Notes: generated by a model not told the origin, from the letters alone. A stretch of DNA of 64,000 bases from CAZNPH01 sp964574985 (GCA_964574985.1 CAZNPH010000003.1:62001-126000); one strand, 5' to 3'; counted from the stretch's first letter, positions 16,266 to 25,458 are shown. Program-made: numbers and translations.

Positions 16266-16646
16266 CTAATAATAATCAATGATATTGAACGGAATTTCAC
16301 CCAAGGTGGCATGGTAATGCTCGCCCAGCTCCTTGATGGATTCATCGTCTTCTTCATAGTACCAGTTAATCTCGCATTGGTGACCCGAATCCACATACTT
16401 CCTGATGAGTCTGAGAAATTCAAGGATATATTTGGATGAACCTGAATTGACATACTCGAGCTTGAAATTGACAGTGGTTTTCGGACAGGGATCCTTGAAA
16501 TACCGTTCTGTCCATTCCAGTATTTCTTCATAATACTCCCCCGGGTCTTCAGGGATCGATCGCCCTTCAAAATGTATTTCCCCTTTCCGGGGATCCATTC
16601 GCACATAAGGTGCATTCACGGTTTTTCTAAATTCAAGTATGTCCAT
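16266..16646 (-). CDS. SiaC family regulatory phosphoprotein (DUF1987)
   Basis: 126 residues, the typical length. The family signature is the central block TTVNFKLEYVNSGSSKYI plus the C-terminal YYEEDDESIKELGEHY. SiaC-type proteins are known in Pseudomonas aeruginosa as anti-sigma-antagonist-like partners, phosphorylated by SiaB and dephosphorylated by the PP2C phosphatase SiaA, where they control a diguanylate cyclase. Here the phosphorylatable position would be a serine in the NSGSS loop, which is inference. No SiaA, SiaB or cyclase gene is adjacent, so its partner must be elsewhere. Unusually it sits alone between gapA and an ABC permease. Confidence 0.85.
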   Translation of the reverse strand: MDILEFRKTVNAPYVRMDPRKGEIHFEGRSIPEDPGEYYEEILEWTERYFKDPCPKTTVNFKLEYVNSGSSKYILEFLRLIRKYVDSGHQCEINWYYEEDDESIKELGEHYHATLGEIPFNIIDYY

Positions 16647-16664
16647 ATCAGATGATTTGGTTAA

Positions 16665-17924
16665 TTACTCGTAATGTAAAGCACTGATGGGGTCCTGCCT
16701 GGAAGCCTTCAATGCAGGAAAATACCCGGAACTGATGCCTACCATAAAACATAACAAGAGTCCGGCCAAAATCCATATCCAGGGTACAATAAAACTGGAT
16801 CCAATAACGACCGACACAAAATTCCCGATCAGTATGCCCATGATGATGCCCAGTATTCCGCCAAATTGTCCGATCAGCACAGCTTCAAAAAGGAACTGCT
16901 GCTTGATCATGCCCGATCGTGCACCGATGGCTTTCCGGATCCCGATCTCCCTGGTCCGTTCCGTAACGGAAACAAGCATGATGTTCATCAGCCCCACCGC
17001 TGCACCGAATAAAGTAATAATCCCGATGATGGTGGCTGCCAGGGTTACGAACCTCAGATTTTCGATCAGTATATTGGCCAGACTGTCACTTTTGGTGATG
17101 TTAAAATCCGATTGGTCACGAACATCCAGGTTACGTACGATCCTGAAATAACCTTCGGCTTCCCCGACGGCGGCATCAAGCAATCTTGTTTCATAAGGCC
17201 GGACATTGATGGAGTAACCCATCCGCGGCCTGGAAAAATATTGCCGGACATTGGTATAGGGAAGCAAAACGATCCGGTCACCGTTGCCGCCCATGCTCGA
17301 ACCCTTTTCCTTCAGGACGCCGACAACCTTGTACCGTCCGTTTCCGACCATGATGATCTTGCCCAGGGGATCCTCATTCTTCCTGAAGATCAGCTTTCGG
17401 AGTCCGCTTCCAATAACCGCAAGATCGCGGTTCATCATAACCTCCTGGTGGGAAAAATTTCTTCCCAGATCGATCTCATGTCCGGCGGTGATCAAATAAT
17501 CTTCATCAACCCCCAGAACCGGGATATTGGGATTGGTTTTTTCCGTGCCGTGCTTTATGGTCGCTGATCCGGAAGCCCAGGTCCAGGTACCCACATGGGC
17601 CGGGAATTCAAATCCTTCACTGAACCTTTGCGCCTGCCTGTACGAAATATATTCATAGTTCTTTTTCCGGTAATGCCTGTTCCCTACCTGAATGTTCATG
17701 CCGCGGCTTTCGATGGTGAATGTATTGGCTCCCATTCTTGTAAAAGAAGATGTAATGGAGGCCTCAATGGAATCGATCGCAGTGAGGACACCCACCAGGG
17801 CCGTGATACCGAAGGCAATGATAAACATGGTCAGGATGGCCCTGAGCATATTGGCCCTGATGGATTTGATGGATATCCTTACATTCTCACCGAACAATCC
17901 CATAAACCGGAAGAACCTTCTCAT
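16665..17924 (-). CDS. MacB-type ABC transporter permease
   Basis: 419 residues. One membrane segment near the N-terminus (about 27-50), a periplasmic MacB_PCD domain (about 50-270) and a C-terminal FtsX domain with three segments (about 293-315, 345-370, 383-405). The cytoplasmic loop TERTREIGIRKAIGA, typical of MacB/FtsX permeases for contact with the ATPase, is intact. Such mechanotransmission transporters export lipoproteins, peptides or drugs across the envelope. The ATPase and the membrane fusion protein are not adjacent, so the substrate is unknown. ATG 17924 has a strong AGGAGG five bases upstream. Confidence 0.92.
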   Translation of the reverse strand: MRRFFRFMGLFGENVRISIKSIRANMLRAILTMFIIAFGITALVGVLTAIDSIEASITSSFTRMGANTFTIESRGMNIQVGNRHYRKKNYEYISYRQAQRFSEGFEFPAHVGTWTWASGSATIKHGTEKTNPNIPVLGVDEDYLITAGHEIDLGRNFSHQEVMMNRDLAVIGSGLRKLIFRKNEDPLGKIIMVGNGRYKVVGVLKEKGSSMGGNGDRIVLLPYTNVRQYFSRPRMGYSINVRPYETRLLDAAVGEAEGYFRIVRNLDVRDQSDFNITKSDSLANILIENLRFVTLAATIIGIITLFGAAVGLMNIMLVSVTERTREIGIRKAIGARSGMIKQQFLFEAVLIGQFGGILGIIMGILIGNFVSVVIGSSFIVPWIWILAGLLLCFMVGISSGYFPALKASRQDPISALHYE

Positions 17925-18012
17925 TTGCCTCCTTTGCCTTGTTCTGGTTCAAAACTGCCAGGGTTAAAAATACAAAATATCGTTCAAATTACCGGATTGT
18001 TGGAACAAAGAT

Positions 18013-18020
18013 TATCTTTG
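18013..18020 (+). promoter_or_regulatory. -7 box immediately before the aconitase start codon
   Basis: TATCTTTG ends only 7 bases before the ATG at 18028. Transcription from it would begin at or within a few bases of the start codon, giving a leaderless or nearly leaderless mRNA. Confidence 0.5.
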
Positions 18021-18027
18021 TGGGCCC

Positions 18028-20292
18028 ATGAAATTCAATATTGAAATGATCCGCCCGGTTTACCGGAAGTTCCCGGCAGCTGTCGAAAAAGCCAGAAGAA
18101 CACTGAACCGTTCCCTGACATTGACGGAGAAGATCCTGTATGCCCATTTGCCGGAAAAACATGTCCCAGAAGCTTTTACAAAGGGTAAAGACTATGCCCG
18201 TTTTCATCCCGACCGGGTTGCCATGCAGGATGCCACGGCCCAGATGGCCCTGCTGCAATTCATGACCACCGGTATTAAAAAAGTTGCTACCCCCACAACG
18301 GTGCATTGCGATCATCTCATCACGGCAAGGTCAGGTGCGGCCGAAGACCTGGAAGCCGCACTGAAATCCAACCATGAAGTCTATGATTTCCTTGCTTCGG
18401 CATCCGTCAAATACGGGATCGGCTTCTGGAAACCCGGTGCAGGGATCATCCACCAGGTGATTCTGGAAAATTATGCTTTCCCGGGAGGCATGATGATCGG
18501 CACAGATTCACATACGGTAAATGCAGGCGGACTCGGAATGGTGGCCGCAGGCGTGGGAGGCGCGGATGCTGTGGATGTCATGGCCGGCATGCCATGGGAA
18601 CTAAAGGTTCCCGAACTGATCGGTATCAGACTGAAAGGACGGCTCAACGGATGGACTTCTGCCAAAGACGTGATCCTCAAACTGGCCGGCATTTTGTCGG
18701 TAAAGGGCGGAACGGGTCACGTACTTGAATATTTCGGGGAAGGAGCCAAAACCATATCCTGCACCGGAAAAGGCAGCATCTGCAATATGGGCGCTGAGGT
18801 CGGGGCCACCGCTTCCCTGTTCGGTTACGACCAAAAAATGTCAGATTACCTGAAGGCCACCGGACGTGAAGAGATCTCCCTGGAAGCCAACCGGATCGCG
18901 GATCATCTCACGGGTGATCCCGACGTATATTCCCGGCCGGAAAAATATTTCAACCGGGTGGTCGAAATTGATCTTTCGCAGTTGGAACCGCGTATCAACG
19001 GACCTTTTTCTCCGGACCGGTCATGGCCTTTATCAGAATTTGCCGGCGCAGTGAAAAAAAACGGTTACCCCTCAAAACTTGAGGTCGGTCTGATCGGATC
19101 CTGCACCAATTCATCCTATGAAGACATGTCCCGGGCAGCCTCCATCCTCCGGCAAGCGACAGCAAAGGGACTGAAAATGAAATCCGGCTTTACGGTCAGT
19201 CCGGGTTCCGGGCAGGTCAGAGTTACCATGGAGCGGGACGGGTTGCTGGAATTGTTCGAAAAGGCAGGAGGAGTTGTGCTGGCAAATGCCTGCGGACCTT
19301 GCATCGGCCAATGGGACAGGAAAAGCAAAAACAAGCAGGAACCCAATTCCATCATCACCTCCTTTAACCGGAATTTTGCCAGGCGGAACGACGGGAATCC
19401 GAACACCCATGCCTTCGTGGCTTCACCGGAGATCGTAACGGCAATGTCACTGGCAGGGGACCTTGCCTTCAACCCCATCAAAGATCCACTGGAAAACGAA
19501 AGGGGAGAAAAAATTTTCCTGAACGAACCCCGGGGTGCTGAACTGCCTGACAAAGGATTCGAAACCGGAGACTCCGGCTATATCCCTCCGGCAAAGAACG
19601 GGAGCAGCCGAAAGGTTTTGATCGATCCGCGGTCTGACAGGCTCCATATCCTCACACCATTCGAACCCTGGGACGGGAAAGACATAAAAGGACTTCGCCT
19701 GCTGATCAAAGTGAAAGGCAAATGTACCACAGATCACATTTCAATGGCAGGTCCCTGGCTCCGCTACCGCGGCCATCTCGACAACATATCAAAAAACCTG
19801 ATGATGGGTGCCGTCAATCAATTCAATGACAAGACCAATCTGGTTAAAAACCAGCTCACGGGCAAATATGAACCGGTACCTGACGCCGCACGGGCCTACA
19901 AGGAAGCAGGTATTTTTTCCTTTATCGTGGGTGATGAAAATTACGGGGAAGGTTCTTCCAGGGAACATGCCGCGATGGAACCACGCTACATGAATGTCAG
20001 GGTGGTCCTGGCAAAATCTTTTGCCAGGATACATGAAACCAATCTGAAAAAACAGGGGATCCTTGCACTTACCTTCGGGCAGGCCGGAGATTACGACAAG
20101 GTGCTTGAAGATGACCGGATGGATGTGCTGGGACTCCGGGATTTTCGTCCGGCTGCCCCGCTGAAAATCATCCTTCGTCATACCGGCGGATGGTCAGAAG
20201 AAATCAATGCAAACCACAGTTACAATCCGTACCAGATCCAATGGTTCAGGGAAGGATCCGCATTGAATCTTATCAGAAAAGAACATTCATGA
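18028..20292 (+). CDS. Aconitate hydratase
   Basis: 754 residues, the size of mitochondrial-type aconitase. It isomerises citrate to isocitrate through cis-aconitate in the TCA cycle using a [4Fe-4S] cluster. Cluster ligands are visible at Cys359 (GSCTNSSYED), Cys422 and Cys425 (ANACGPCIGQ), matching the 358/421/424 set of the mitochondrial enzyme. The swivel domain near the C-terminus has GEGSSREHAAMEPRY. The start at 18028 keeps the full N-terminus. It is a single-gene unit; no citrate synthase or isocitrate dehydrogenase is adjacent. Confidence 0.96.
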   Translation: MKFNIEMIRPVYRKFPAAVEKARRTLNRSLTLTEKILYAHLPEKHVPEAFTKGKDYARFHPDRVAMQDATAQMALLQFMTTGIKKVATPTTVHCDHLITARSGAAEDLEAALKSNHEVYDFLASASVKYGIGFWKPGAGIIHQVILENYAFPGGMMIGTDSHTVNAGGLGMVAAGVGGADAVDVMAGMPWELKVPELIGIRLKGRLNGWTSAKDVILKLAGILSVKGGTGHVLEYFGEGAKTISCTGKGSICNMGAEVGATASLFGYDQKMSDYLKATGREEISLEANRIADHLTGDPDVYSRPEKYFNRVVEIDLSQLEPRINGPFSPDRSWPLSEFAGAVKKNGYPSKLEVGLIGSCTNSSYEDMSRAASILRQATAKGLKMKSGFTVSPGSGQVRVTMERDGLLELFEKAGGVVLANACGPCIGQWDRKSKNKQEPNSIITSFNRNFARRNDGNPNTHAFVASPEIVTAMSLAGDLAFNPIKDPLENERGEKIFLNEPRGAELPDKGFETGDSGYIPPAKNGSSRKVLIDPRSDRLHILTPFEPWDGKDIKGLRLLIKVKGKCTTDHISMAGPWLRYRGHLDNISKNLMMGAVNQFNDKTNLVKNQLTGKYEPVPDAARAYKEAGIFSFIVGDENYGEGSSREHAAMEPRYMNVRVVLAKSFARIHETNLKKQGILALTFGQAGDYDKVLEDDRMDVLGLRDFRPAAPLKIILRHTGGWSEEINANHSYNPYQIQWFREGSALNLIRKEHS

Positions 20293-20400
20293 TCCCTTCC
20301 GGAAAATGTTCCGTTCCTGCATCCTGATCTCTCCGGTGAGACGGCTGACCTCTTCCTGCAGGATCCCCGGGCAGCTGCATTTCCATGCATCCGGGGTATT

Positions 20401-21303
20401 TTATTTTATTCTGAGGATTTCCTGACGGATTCCGGCCAGATCTTCAGCATCCTTCCAGATGATGTCCCGGTCCCTTCTGAACCATGTCAACTGTCTCCTG
20501 GCGTAATGCCTCGTGTTCCTTTTCATGAGTTCAACGGCCCTTTCCCTGGATATCCTGCCCTCAAGAAAATCAAATGCTTCTTTATACCCTACGGTGTTGA
20601 GCGCATTCAGGTGCCTGAAAGGCATCAGTTCCCCTGCCTCCTCAAATAAGCCCTGCTGCACCATCCGGTCGACACGCCGGTTGATCCTCCGGTACAATTC
20701 GTTCCTTTCCATCTGCAAACCGATCTTCAGAATGCCAAACCGGCGCTTACCTCTCCGGCCGGTAAGAAATGACGAATATGGTTTCCCGGCAGCGAGCGAT
20801 ACTTCAAGGGCCTTCAGTATCCTTTTGGGATTGTTCAGATCCACCTTTGAATAATATTCCGGATCCAGCAGTTTCAATTGCCGCCGGATATGTTCAATGC
20901 CCGATTCCCTGTATTGCCTGATCAGGTCATGCCTCAGTTCCCGGTCCATATCGGGCAGTTCATCAATGCCCCGGCAAACGGCATCAATATAAAGACCCGA
21001 TCCTCCTGTCATAATGGCCGCATCATGGTCCCTGAATATCTTCTCCAGGGTGGCCAGGGCTTCTTTTTCATAACGGCTTGCACTATAATACCGGTGTATG
21101 GAAACCGTTCCGATAAAATGATGAGGGATTCTGTTCAGCTGCTCCCGGTTTGGCTTGGCCGTACCAATATTCATCTCCCTGTAAATCTGCCGGGAATCTG
21201 CCGAAAGGATTTCAGTCCCGAGTTCTTCTGCCAGTTCAATGCTTATTCCGGTTTTCCCGGCGCAGGTGGGACCCGGGATCACGATCAGCAATTCAGGCTT
21301 CAT
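20401..21303 (-). CDS. miaA: tRNA dimethylallyltransferase MiaA
   Basis: 300 residues from ATG 21303. It transfers a dimethylallyl group to N6 of A37 in tRNAs reading UNN codons. The P-loop PGPTCAGKT at residues 8-16, the DSRQIYREMNIGTAKP block, TGGSGLYIDAV and the C-terminal RNTRHYARRQLTWFRRD are all family landmarks. The start overlaps the end of the upstream PRiA4_ORF3 gene by 11 bases, a sign of translational coupling; the longer frame to 21321 is less likely. It is last in the luxC-like operon. Confidence 0.95.
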   Translation of the reverse strand: MKPELLIVIPGPTCAGKTGISIELAEELGTEILSADSRQIYREMNIGTAKPNREQLNRIPHHFIGTVSIHRYYSASRYEKEALATLEKIFRDHDAAIMTGGSGLYIDAVCRGIDELPDMDRELRHDLIRQYRESGIEHIRRQLKLLDPEYYSKVDLNNPKRILKALEVSLAAGKPYSSFLTGRRGKRRFGILKIGLQMERNELYRRINRRVDRMVQQGLFEEAGELMPFRHLNALNTVGYKEAFDFLEGRISRERAVELMKRNTRHYARRQLTWFRRDRDIIWKDAEDLAGIRQEILRIK

Positions 21304-21745
21304 CCAGGTAACTGTCATCAAACAGGTTATCGTTCATGATCAATTGCCGCGGGGGCCTGCCCTGCCTCTTTACGCAACAGGGATAACATGCGCCGGTTGC
21401 TTTTCCGGGCAAATCGATCAGTTCAATGAAAAAACCTCTTTCATTGAAGAAATCAAATACATAAAGGATCTTTTGCTTTTTTTCAACCACAAAATCTGAC
21501 AACCTGGCTACATCCATTACCACCATGTCCCCGGATTCGTCTTCGGCCATTTCAAAAAGGGTGATCTCCTGCTGCTTTTCCCAGTTCTGGTTGCACAGAA
21601 AGAAAGAAGCGATTTGCGATGTGTCATAATGTAATTCTTCCTGTATAGCCAGGTGAAAATCAAAAAAACTCTGGTCAGGCAACAGTTCAAAATCCCGGAG
21701 AAAATTCTCCACTTCATTTGATATGAGCCTGAATGTGTAAACCAT
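21293..21745 (-). CDS. PRiA4_ORF3-like protein (IS1096/TnpR-passenger type)
   Basis: 150 residues. It resembles the plasmid pRiA4b ORF-3 family (PF07929): the N-terminal VYTFRLISNEVENFLRDFEL, then FDFHLAIQEELHYD and the acidic tract in the middle (FEMAEDESGD). The name comes from a transposon passenger gene, but members are widespread chromosomal proteins with no established function. It starts 2 bases after the luxC-like stop and overlaps miaA, so the three are one operon. Nothing around it suggests an actual mobile element. Confidence 0.75.
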   Translation of the reverse strand: MVYTFRLISNEVENFLRDFELLPDQSFFDFHLAIQEELHYDTSQIASFFLCNQNWEKQQEITLFEMAEDESGDMVVMDVARLSDFVVEKKQKILYVFDFFNERGFFIELIDLPGKATGACYPCCVKRQGRPPRQLIMNDNLFDDSYLDEA

Positions 21746-21747
21746 GT

Positions 21748-22821
21748 TCAGTTTTCATACAAGTTAAGTAAAAATTCAATAGTATCCACATCATCCGCAT
21801 AATTCCATGGCCCGGGTTTTTGAGTCATGCCCAGCGGGACCGTGGCCAGGGGATCCCCCGGATGACCGGCAATGCACTGGATGTGGCCCCTTTCCTGCGC
21901 GATATAATCTGCAATTTCTTCTTCCCGGCTGTAAAATCCGTAATGCAGGACCCCGATGGGGGAAGGCAGGGACGTATGTTCCCGCAGGAGAAGGAACCCT
22001 GTATCCTTATGCGGGATACGGTTCATCAACATCACAGACCGCTGGTACAGATAATTGTTGGCATACGGTGTCAGGTCGTGAACAAAACGGTAATCGGACC
22101 ATGCATCCAGCATAGGGGGGAACTCAAATCCATCCGGAACAAAAATCCGGGAAACGTTCCTGCATCCCAGTCCGAAATACCGGAACACATCTTCACCCAG
22201 TTTCCCGAATTGTTCCCTTGTCTCATTCCCCCTGAGGATGGCCAGGGAATTTCTGTTTTTCCTGATGATGTGCGGATACTTTGAAAAATAGTAACGGAAA
22301 TACCTGGCTGCATTATCACTGCCCGTGGCGATCACGGCGTCAATATTTTTCAGACTGTCCTCAACCAGGGATATACTGCCGGAAAATCCGGGATTTATTG
22401 CTGTCAGCATCTCTTCCATAAAACGGATCAACCGTTTATCCTTTGAAGAAAGCTTTCCCGTCAGACGGTGGCCTGAAACCAGCACAGACAAGAAATCCTC
22501 AAACCCTACCATCGGAATATTCCCGGCCATGACCACCCCTACATTTACTGGCCGCCGGGGGGCGGAATGAATCCGGGGATATCGTTCCAGCCAATGGTTG
22601 ATCCGACCCTCTGCCAGGATTTCTGTAATTGCAGAAAGGCGGTAAAGTATATTGTCCCGTGTGAACCACCGGTTTTCCCTTTCCGCTTCCTGTATGGCAA
22701 GGCCAAGCTTTTCTGCCCGTGTATCCCCTGTCTGTCCGGCAGGGCCATCCAGTTTCCTGATGGCCTTTCGCAGGATACTGCCAAGCTCAATGAATGTTTC
22801 GATTCTTTCCTTATAATGCAT
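21748..22821 (-). CDS. LuxC-like acyl-CoA reductase
   Basis: 357 residues from ATG 22821. It belongs to the LuxC family (PF05893), NADPH-dependent enzymes reducing fatty acyl-CoA to aldehyde. Visible landmarks are NVGVVMAGNIPMVGFEDFLS near residue 105, SLKNIDAVIATGSDNAARYF, the catalytic-cysteine region GLGCRNVSRIFVP and the C-terminal VPLGMTQKPGPWNY. The frame continues upstream to 23139, but that part overlaps the NUDIX gene and lies beyond the promoter box at 22842-22849. It is an orphan: there is no LuxE, LuxD or luciferase nearby, so bioluminescence is not implied. Aldehyde or wax/lipid formation is the open possibility. Confidence 0.85.
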   Translation of the reverse strand: MHYKERIETFIELGSILRKAIRKLDGPAGQTGDTRAEKLGLAIQEAERENRWFTRDNILYRLSAITEILAEGRINHWLERYPRIHSAPRRPVNVGVVMAGNIPMVGFEDFLSVLVSGHRLTGKLSSKDKRLIRFMEEMLTAINPGFSGSISLVEDSLKNIDAVIATGSDNAARYFRYYFSKYPHIIRKNRNSLAILRGNETREQFGKLGEDVFRYFGLGCRNVSRIFVPDGFEFPPMLDAWSDYRFVHDLTPYANNYLYQRSVMLMNRIPHKDTGFLLLREHTSLPSPIGVLHYGFYSREEEIADYIAQERGHIQCIAGHPGDPLATVPLGMTQKPGPWNYADDVDTIEFLLNLYEN

Positions 22822-22841
22822 TGTTAAAACCCATATCAGAC

Positions 22842-22849
22842 CAAAAATA
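22842..22849 (-). promoter_or_regulatory. Predicted -7 box of the luxC-like operon
   Basis: Minus strand TATTTTTG, an exact TAnnTTTG match 20 bases before ATG 22821. It fixes the start of the luxC-like gene. Confidence 0.6.
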
Positions 22850-22875
22850 CTTAACTTGCGGGGAACGGAAAAATT

Positions 22876-23346
22876 ATGGTCCATCTGATGAATATCCGGC
22901 ATTTCAATATCCGTGTATATGCCATCATTACCGATAAAACCCGGCGAATTCTGTTGAGCGATGAATATATGCTGGATATACTGATGACAAAATTCCCCGG
23001 GGGCGGACTCCATTTCGGGGAGGGAACCCTGGATTGCCTCAGGAGAGAAGCCATGGAGGAATTCGGGCAGGAGATAAGGGTACTGGGGCATTTCTATACC
23101 ACCGATTTTTTCCAGCAATCTTTTTTCTTCAGGGATCATCAGTTGATCAGCATTTATTACCTGGCAGAATTCAGAGACGCGGTCCGTTTCCGGATTTCCG
23201 GCAAAGCCTTCGGTTTTTCAGAAAAAGTTAACGGGGCTCAATCTTTCCGGTGGGTGGAAGCGGATGAAATCAATCCGGACCAGATGACCTTCCCCATCGA
23301 CAGGAAAGTGGCCGGAATGGTCAGGAAGCACCTTTTCGCCGGCTGA
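22876..23346 (+). CDS. NUDIX hydrolase
   Basis: 156 residues. The NUDIX box GX5EX7REX2EEXG is visible as GGLHFGEG, then LRREAMEEFGQE at about residues 43-66. It cleaves a nucleoside diphosphate linked to some other moiety; the substrate is not predictable. No signal peptide. It is divergent from the luxC-like operon (54 bases between start codons), and its last 26 bases overlap the convergent GT4 gene. ATG 22876 or ATG 22888 are both possible starts. Confidence 0.88.
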   Translation: MVHLMNIRHFNIRVYAIITDKTRRILLSDEYMLDILMTKFPGGGLHFGEGTLDCLRREAMEEFGQEIRVLGHFYTTDFFQQSFFFRDHQLISIYYLAEFRDAVRFRISGKAFGFSEKVNGAQSFRWVEADEINPDQMTFPIDRKVAGMVRKHLFAG

Positions 23347-24475
23347 CCGGTTTGGCGGCCATTGATTCAATGGCTTCCACCAGGTTCTCCCAGCCGAAAC
23401 GTTTCTTTTGCTGCCGGAGAAAAGGACCGAAATCTTTTTCACGGTCCCGGGTAAGAAAACGGTGAATGTATCCGGCTATATCTTCCGGTGTATCCATGGC
23501 CACGTAACCGGCCTGCAAATGTGGTACGGTCTCGGGCAACCCTCCGACTGCCGTTACCAGCATGGGTTTTTCAAAATGACAGGCAATCTGGGTCACACCG
23601 CTTTGTGTGGCGGTCCTGTATGTCTGTGTCACAAGGTCCGCGGCACTGAAAAAATATCTGATCCGGTCCGAAGGAATGAAGCGGTCGAATATCAGAAACC
23701 TGTCCGCAACGCCCAATCGATTCATAAGGGACAGGTAATACTTTTTGTCATCATAGAACTCTCCCGCCACGATGACCCTGAATGAAAGCGGTTCCAGAAG
23801 CTTGCAGGCAACCGCACGGATCAGGAGATCAAGTCCTTTGTATCTGCGGACCATCCCGAAAAAAAGCAAATGGGTTTCCCGGGGATCCAGCCCCAACTCC
23901 CGGCAGGCCATTTCCCCGGGCACCGGTTCTCCGTATATATCATAAACCGGATGGGGGACCCGTTCACTGAACCGGCATTTGCATATGTTCCCGGCGTCCT
24001 TCAATACTTGTTCCGACATGGCCACCAGGCCGTCACAGGTCCTTAAAAGATAACGGGTCGGCCATTTCCATCCCATGTGTTTTTCATGGGGCACAATGTT
24101 GTGGGCCAGAACAATGACCGGACAGGAGCATTTCTTTTTTGCCAGCCGGATTACAGATGCCAGGGAGACGGACATAAAAGGCATCCAGTGATGTACCAGG
24201 ATCACATCGGGACCGAACCGCCTGATCTCCCCGGCAGCACGGAACCAGGAAAAAGGATTCACGGAATTGATGACGGGCCGGATATCCAGCCGGCTTTCAT
24301 AAATACCGGATTCGATCTGGGTTTTTCCGGGGAATAAAAGTGAAGGGTATTGCAGGGAAAAAGAGATGACCCGTACCCTGTGGCCCTTTGCCACAAGGGC
24401 TCCTGACAATGCACTGTTGAAACTGGATATCCCACCTCTCAGAGGAGGTGCCGGTCCGGCAACGAGGATCTTCAA
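23321..24475 (-). CDS. Glycosyltransferase family 4 (GT-B)
   Basis: 384 residues. Typical GT4 features are the N-terminal LVAGPAPPLRGGISSFNSAL glycine-rich loop, the LLFFGMVRRYKGLDLLIRAV nucleotide-sugar-binding region and the SGVTQIACHFEKPMLVT block near residue 310, where the usual EX7E motif is only partly kept. It transfers a sugar from an activated donor to a cell-surface glycan or lipid; donor and acceptor are unknown. The start is TTG, overlapping the stop of the GT2 gene as TTGA, so translation is coupled. Confidence 0.9.
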   Translation of the reverse strand: MKILVAGPAPPLRGGISSFNSALSGALVAKGHRVRVISFSLQYPSLLFPGKTQIESGIYESRLDIRPVINSVNPFSWFRAAGEIRRFGPDVILVHHWMPFMSVSLASVIRLAKKKCSCPVIVLAHNIVPHEKHMGWKWPTRYLLRTCDGLVAMSEQVLKDAGNICKCRFSERVPHPVYDIYGEPVPGEMACRELGLDPRETHLLFFGMVRRYKGLDLLIRAVACKLLEPLSFRVIVAGEFYDDKKYYLSLMNRLGVADRFLIFDRFIPSDRIRYFFSAADLVTQTYRTATQSGVTQIACHFEKPMLVTAVGGLPETVPHLQAGYVAMDTPEDIAGYIHRFLTRDREKDFGPFLRQQKKRFGWENLVEAIESMAAKPVSRRKGAS

Positions 24476-25431
24476 GGCTCTATGTTGATTTTCTTCTCGA
24501 CATCATATACATTCCGGGTGGAAGAACTCCGCGAGATCAACTCACCCAGAAATCCGGCCAGGAACAGCTGGGTGCCAATGATCATCGCGGTCAGTGCAAG
24601 ATAAAAATAGGGGCTCTCGGTGACCAGGATGGTGGGTATATGATGGCGCAGGTGATACAGTTTCTGTCCCCCCAGCCATCCGGCCCCTATGAATCCCAGC
24701 AGGAACATAAGCGTACCCAGCGTGCCGAAAAGATGCATTGGGCGCTTGCCGAACCTGGACATGAAAGTAATGGATAAGAGATCCAGGAAACCTTTCAGGT
24801 ACCTGTCCGCACCGAACTTTGTTTTTCCGTATTTTCTCCTGCAGTGCCTGACCGTCTTTTCACCGATATGAGTAAACCCGGCATTCCGGACAATCACGGG
24901 GATATACCTGTGCATCTCTCCGTATATCTCAACGGATTTCACCACTTCTTTTCTGAATGCCTTCAATCCGCAGTTGAAATCGTGCAAACGGATCCCGGTC
25001 ACCTTGCGGGCCACAAAATTATAAAAACGGCTGGGTATTTTTTTTGAAAGCGGATCGAGCCGCTTTTTTTTCCATCCCGACACCAGATCGTATCCTTCAT
25101 CTCTGATCATTCTGTACATGGAAGGTATCTCACAGGGATCGTCCTGTAAATCGGCATCCATCATGACCACGATCTCTCCTGCAGCCATCTCAAATCCTTT
25201 ATGCAAAGCAGCGGATTTGCCGTAGTTCCTCCTGAACTTGATCCCTTTGAAATCCGGACGGTTCCCGGCGATCTCCGTGATCATGTTCCAGGAACCATCC
25301 GTACTTCCATCGTCAACACAAATGACTTCATAGTCCAGCCCCTCAGGATCCAGTGAACCACTGATCCGGGAAGCCAGCTCCTTCAGGGAGTCAACCTCAT
25401 TGAGCACCGGAATGACAATGGAAATATGCAT
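24472..25431 (-). CDS. Glycosyltransferase family 2, DPM1/polyprenyl-phosphate type
   Basis: 319 residues. The GT-A domain covers residues 1-230, with VIPVLNEVDSL, ICVDDGSTDGSW and the metal-binding DADLQDDP. Two membrane segments follow (about 232-255 and 268-292). This is the layout of polyprenyl-phosphate sugar transferases (ArnC/DPM1 type), which load a sugar onto a lipid carrier at the inner membrane. The operon DUF4199-GT2-GT4 suggests a surface glycan or glycolipid pathway. Its stop overlaps the TTG of the GT4 gene. Confidence 0.93.
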   Translation of the reverse strand: MHISIVIPVLNEVDSLKELASRISGSLDPEGLDYEVICVDDGSTDGSWNMITEIAGNRPDFKGIKFRRNYGKSAALHKGFEMAAGEIVVMMDADLQDDPCEIPSMYRMIRDEGYDLVSGWKKKRLDPLSKKIPSRFYNFVARKVTGIRLHDFNCGLKAFRKEVVKSVEIYGEMHRYIPVIVRNAGFTHIGEKTVRHCRRKYGKTKFGADRYLKGFLDLLSITFMSRFGKRPMHLFGTLGTLMFLLGFIGAGWLGGQKLYHLRHHIPTILVTESPYFYLALTAMIIGTQLFLAGFLGELISRSSSTRNVYDVEKKINIEP

Positions 25432-25458
25432 CTGTGCTTAAGTTTTGGAGCAAAAAAC

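Noticed and set aside
21293..21745. Transposon passenger gene as evidence of a mobile element
   Set aside because: The PRiA4_ORF3 family is named after one, but there is no transposase, terminal repeat or target duplication, and the gene sits in a tight operon.
22822..23139. N-terminal extension of the luxC-like gene
   Set aside because: It overlaps the NUDIX gene and lies upstream of an exact promoter box; the family begins near ATG 22821.
20401..23346. Luminescence (lux) operon
   Set aside because: Only a LuxC-like reductase is present, with no LuxA, B, D or E.
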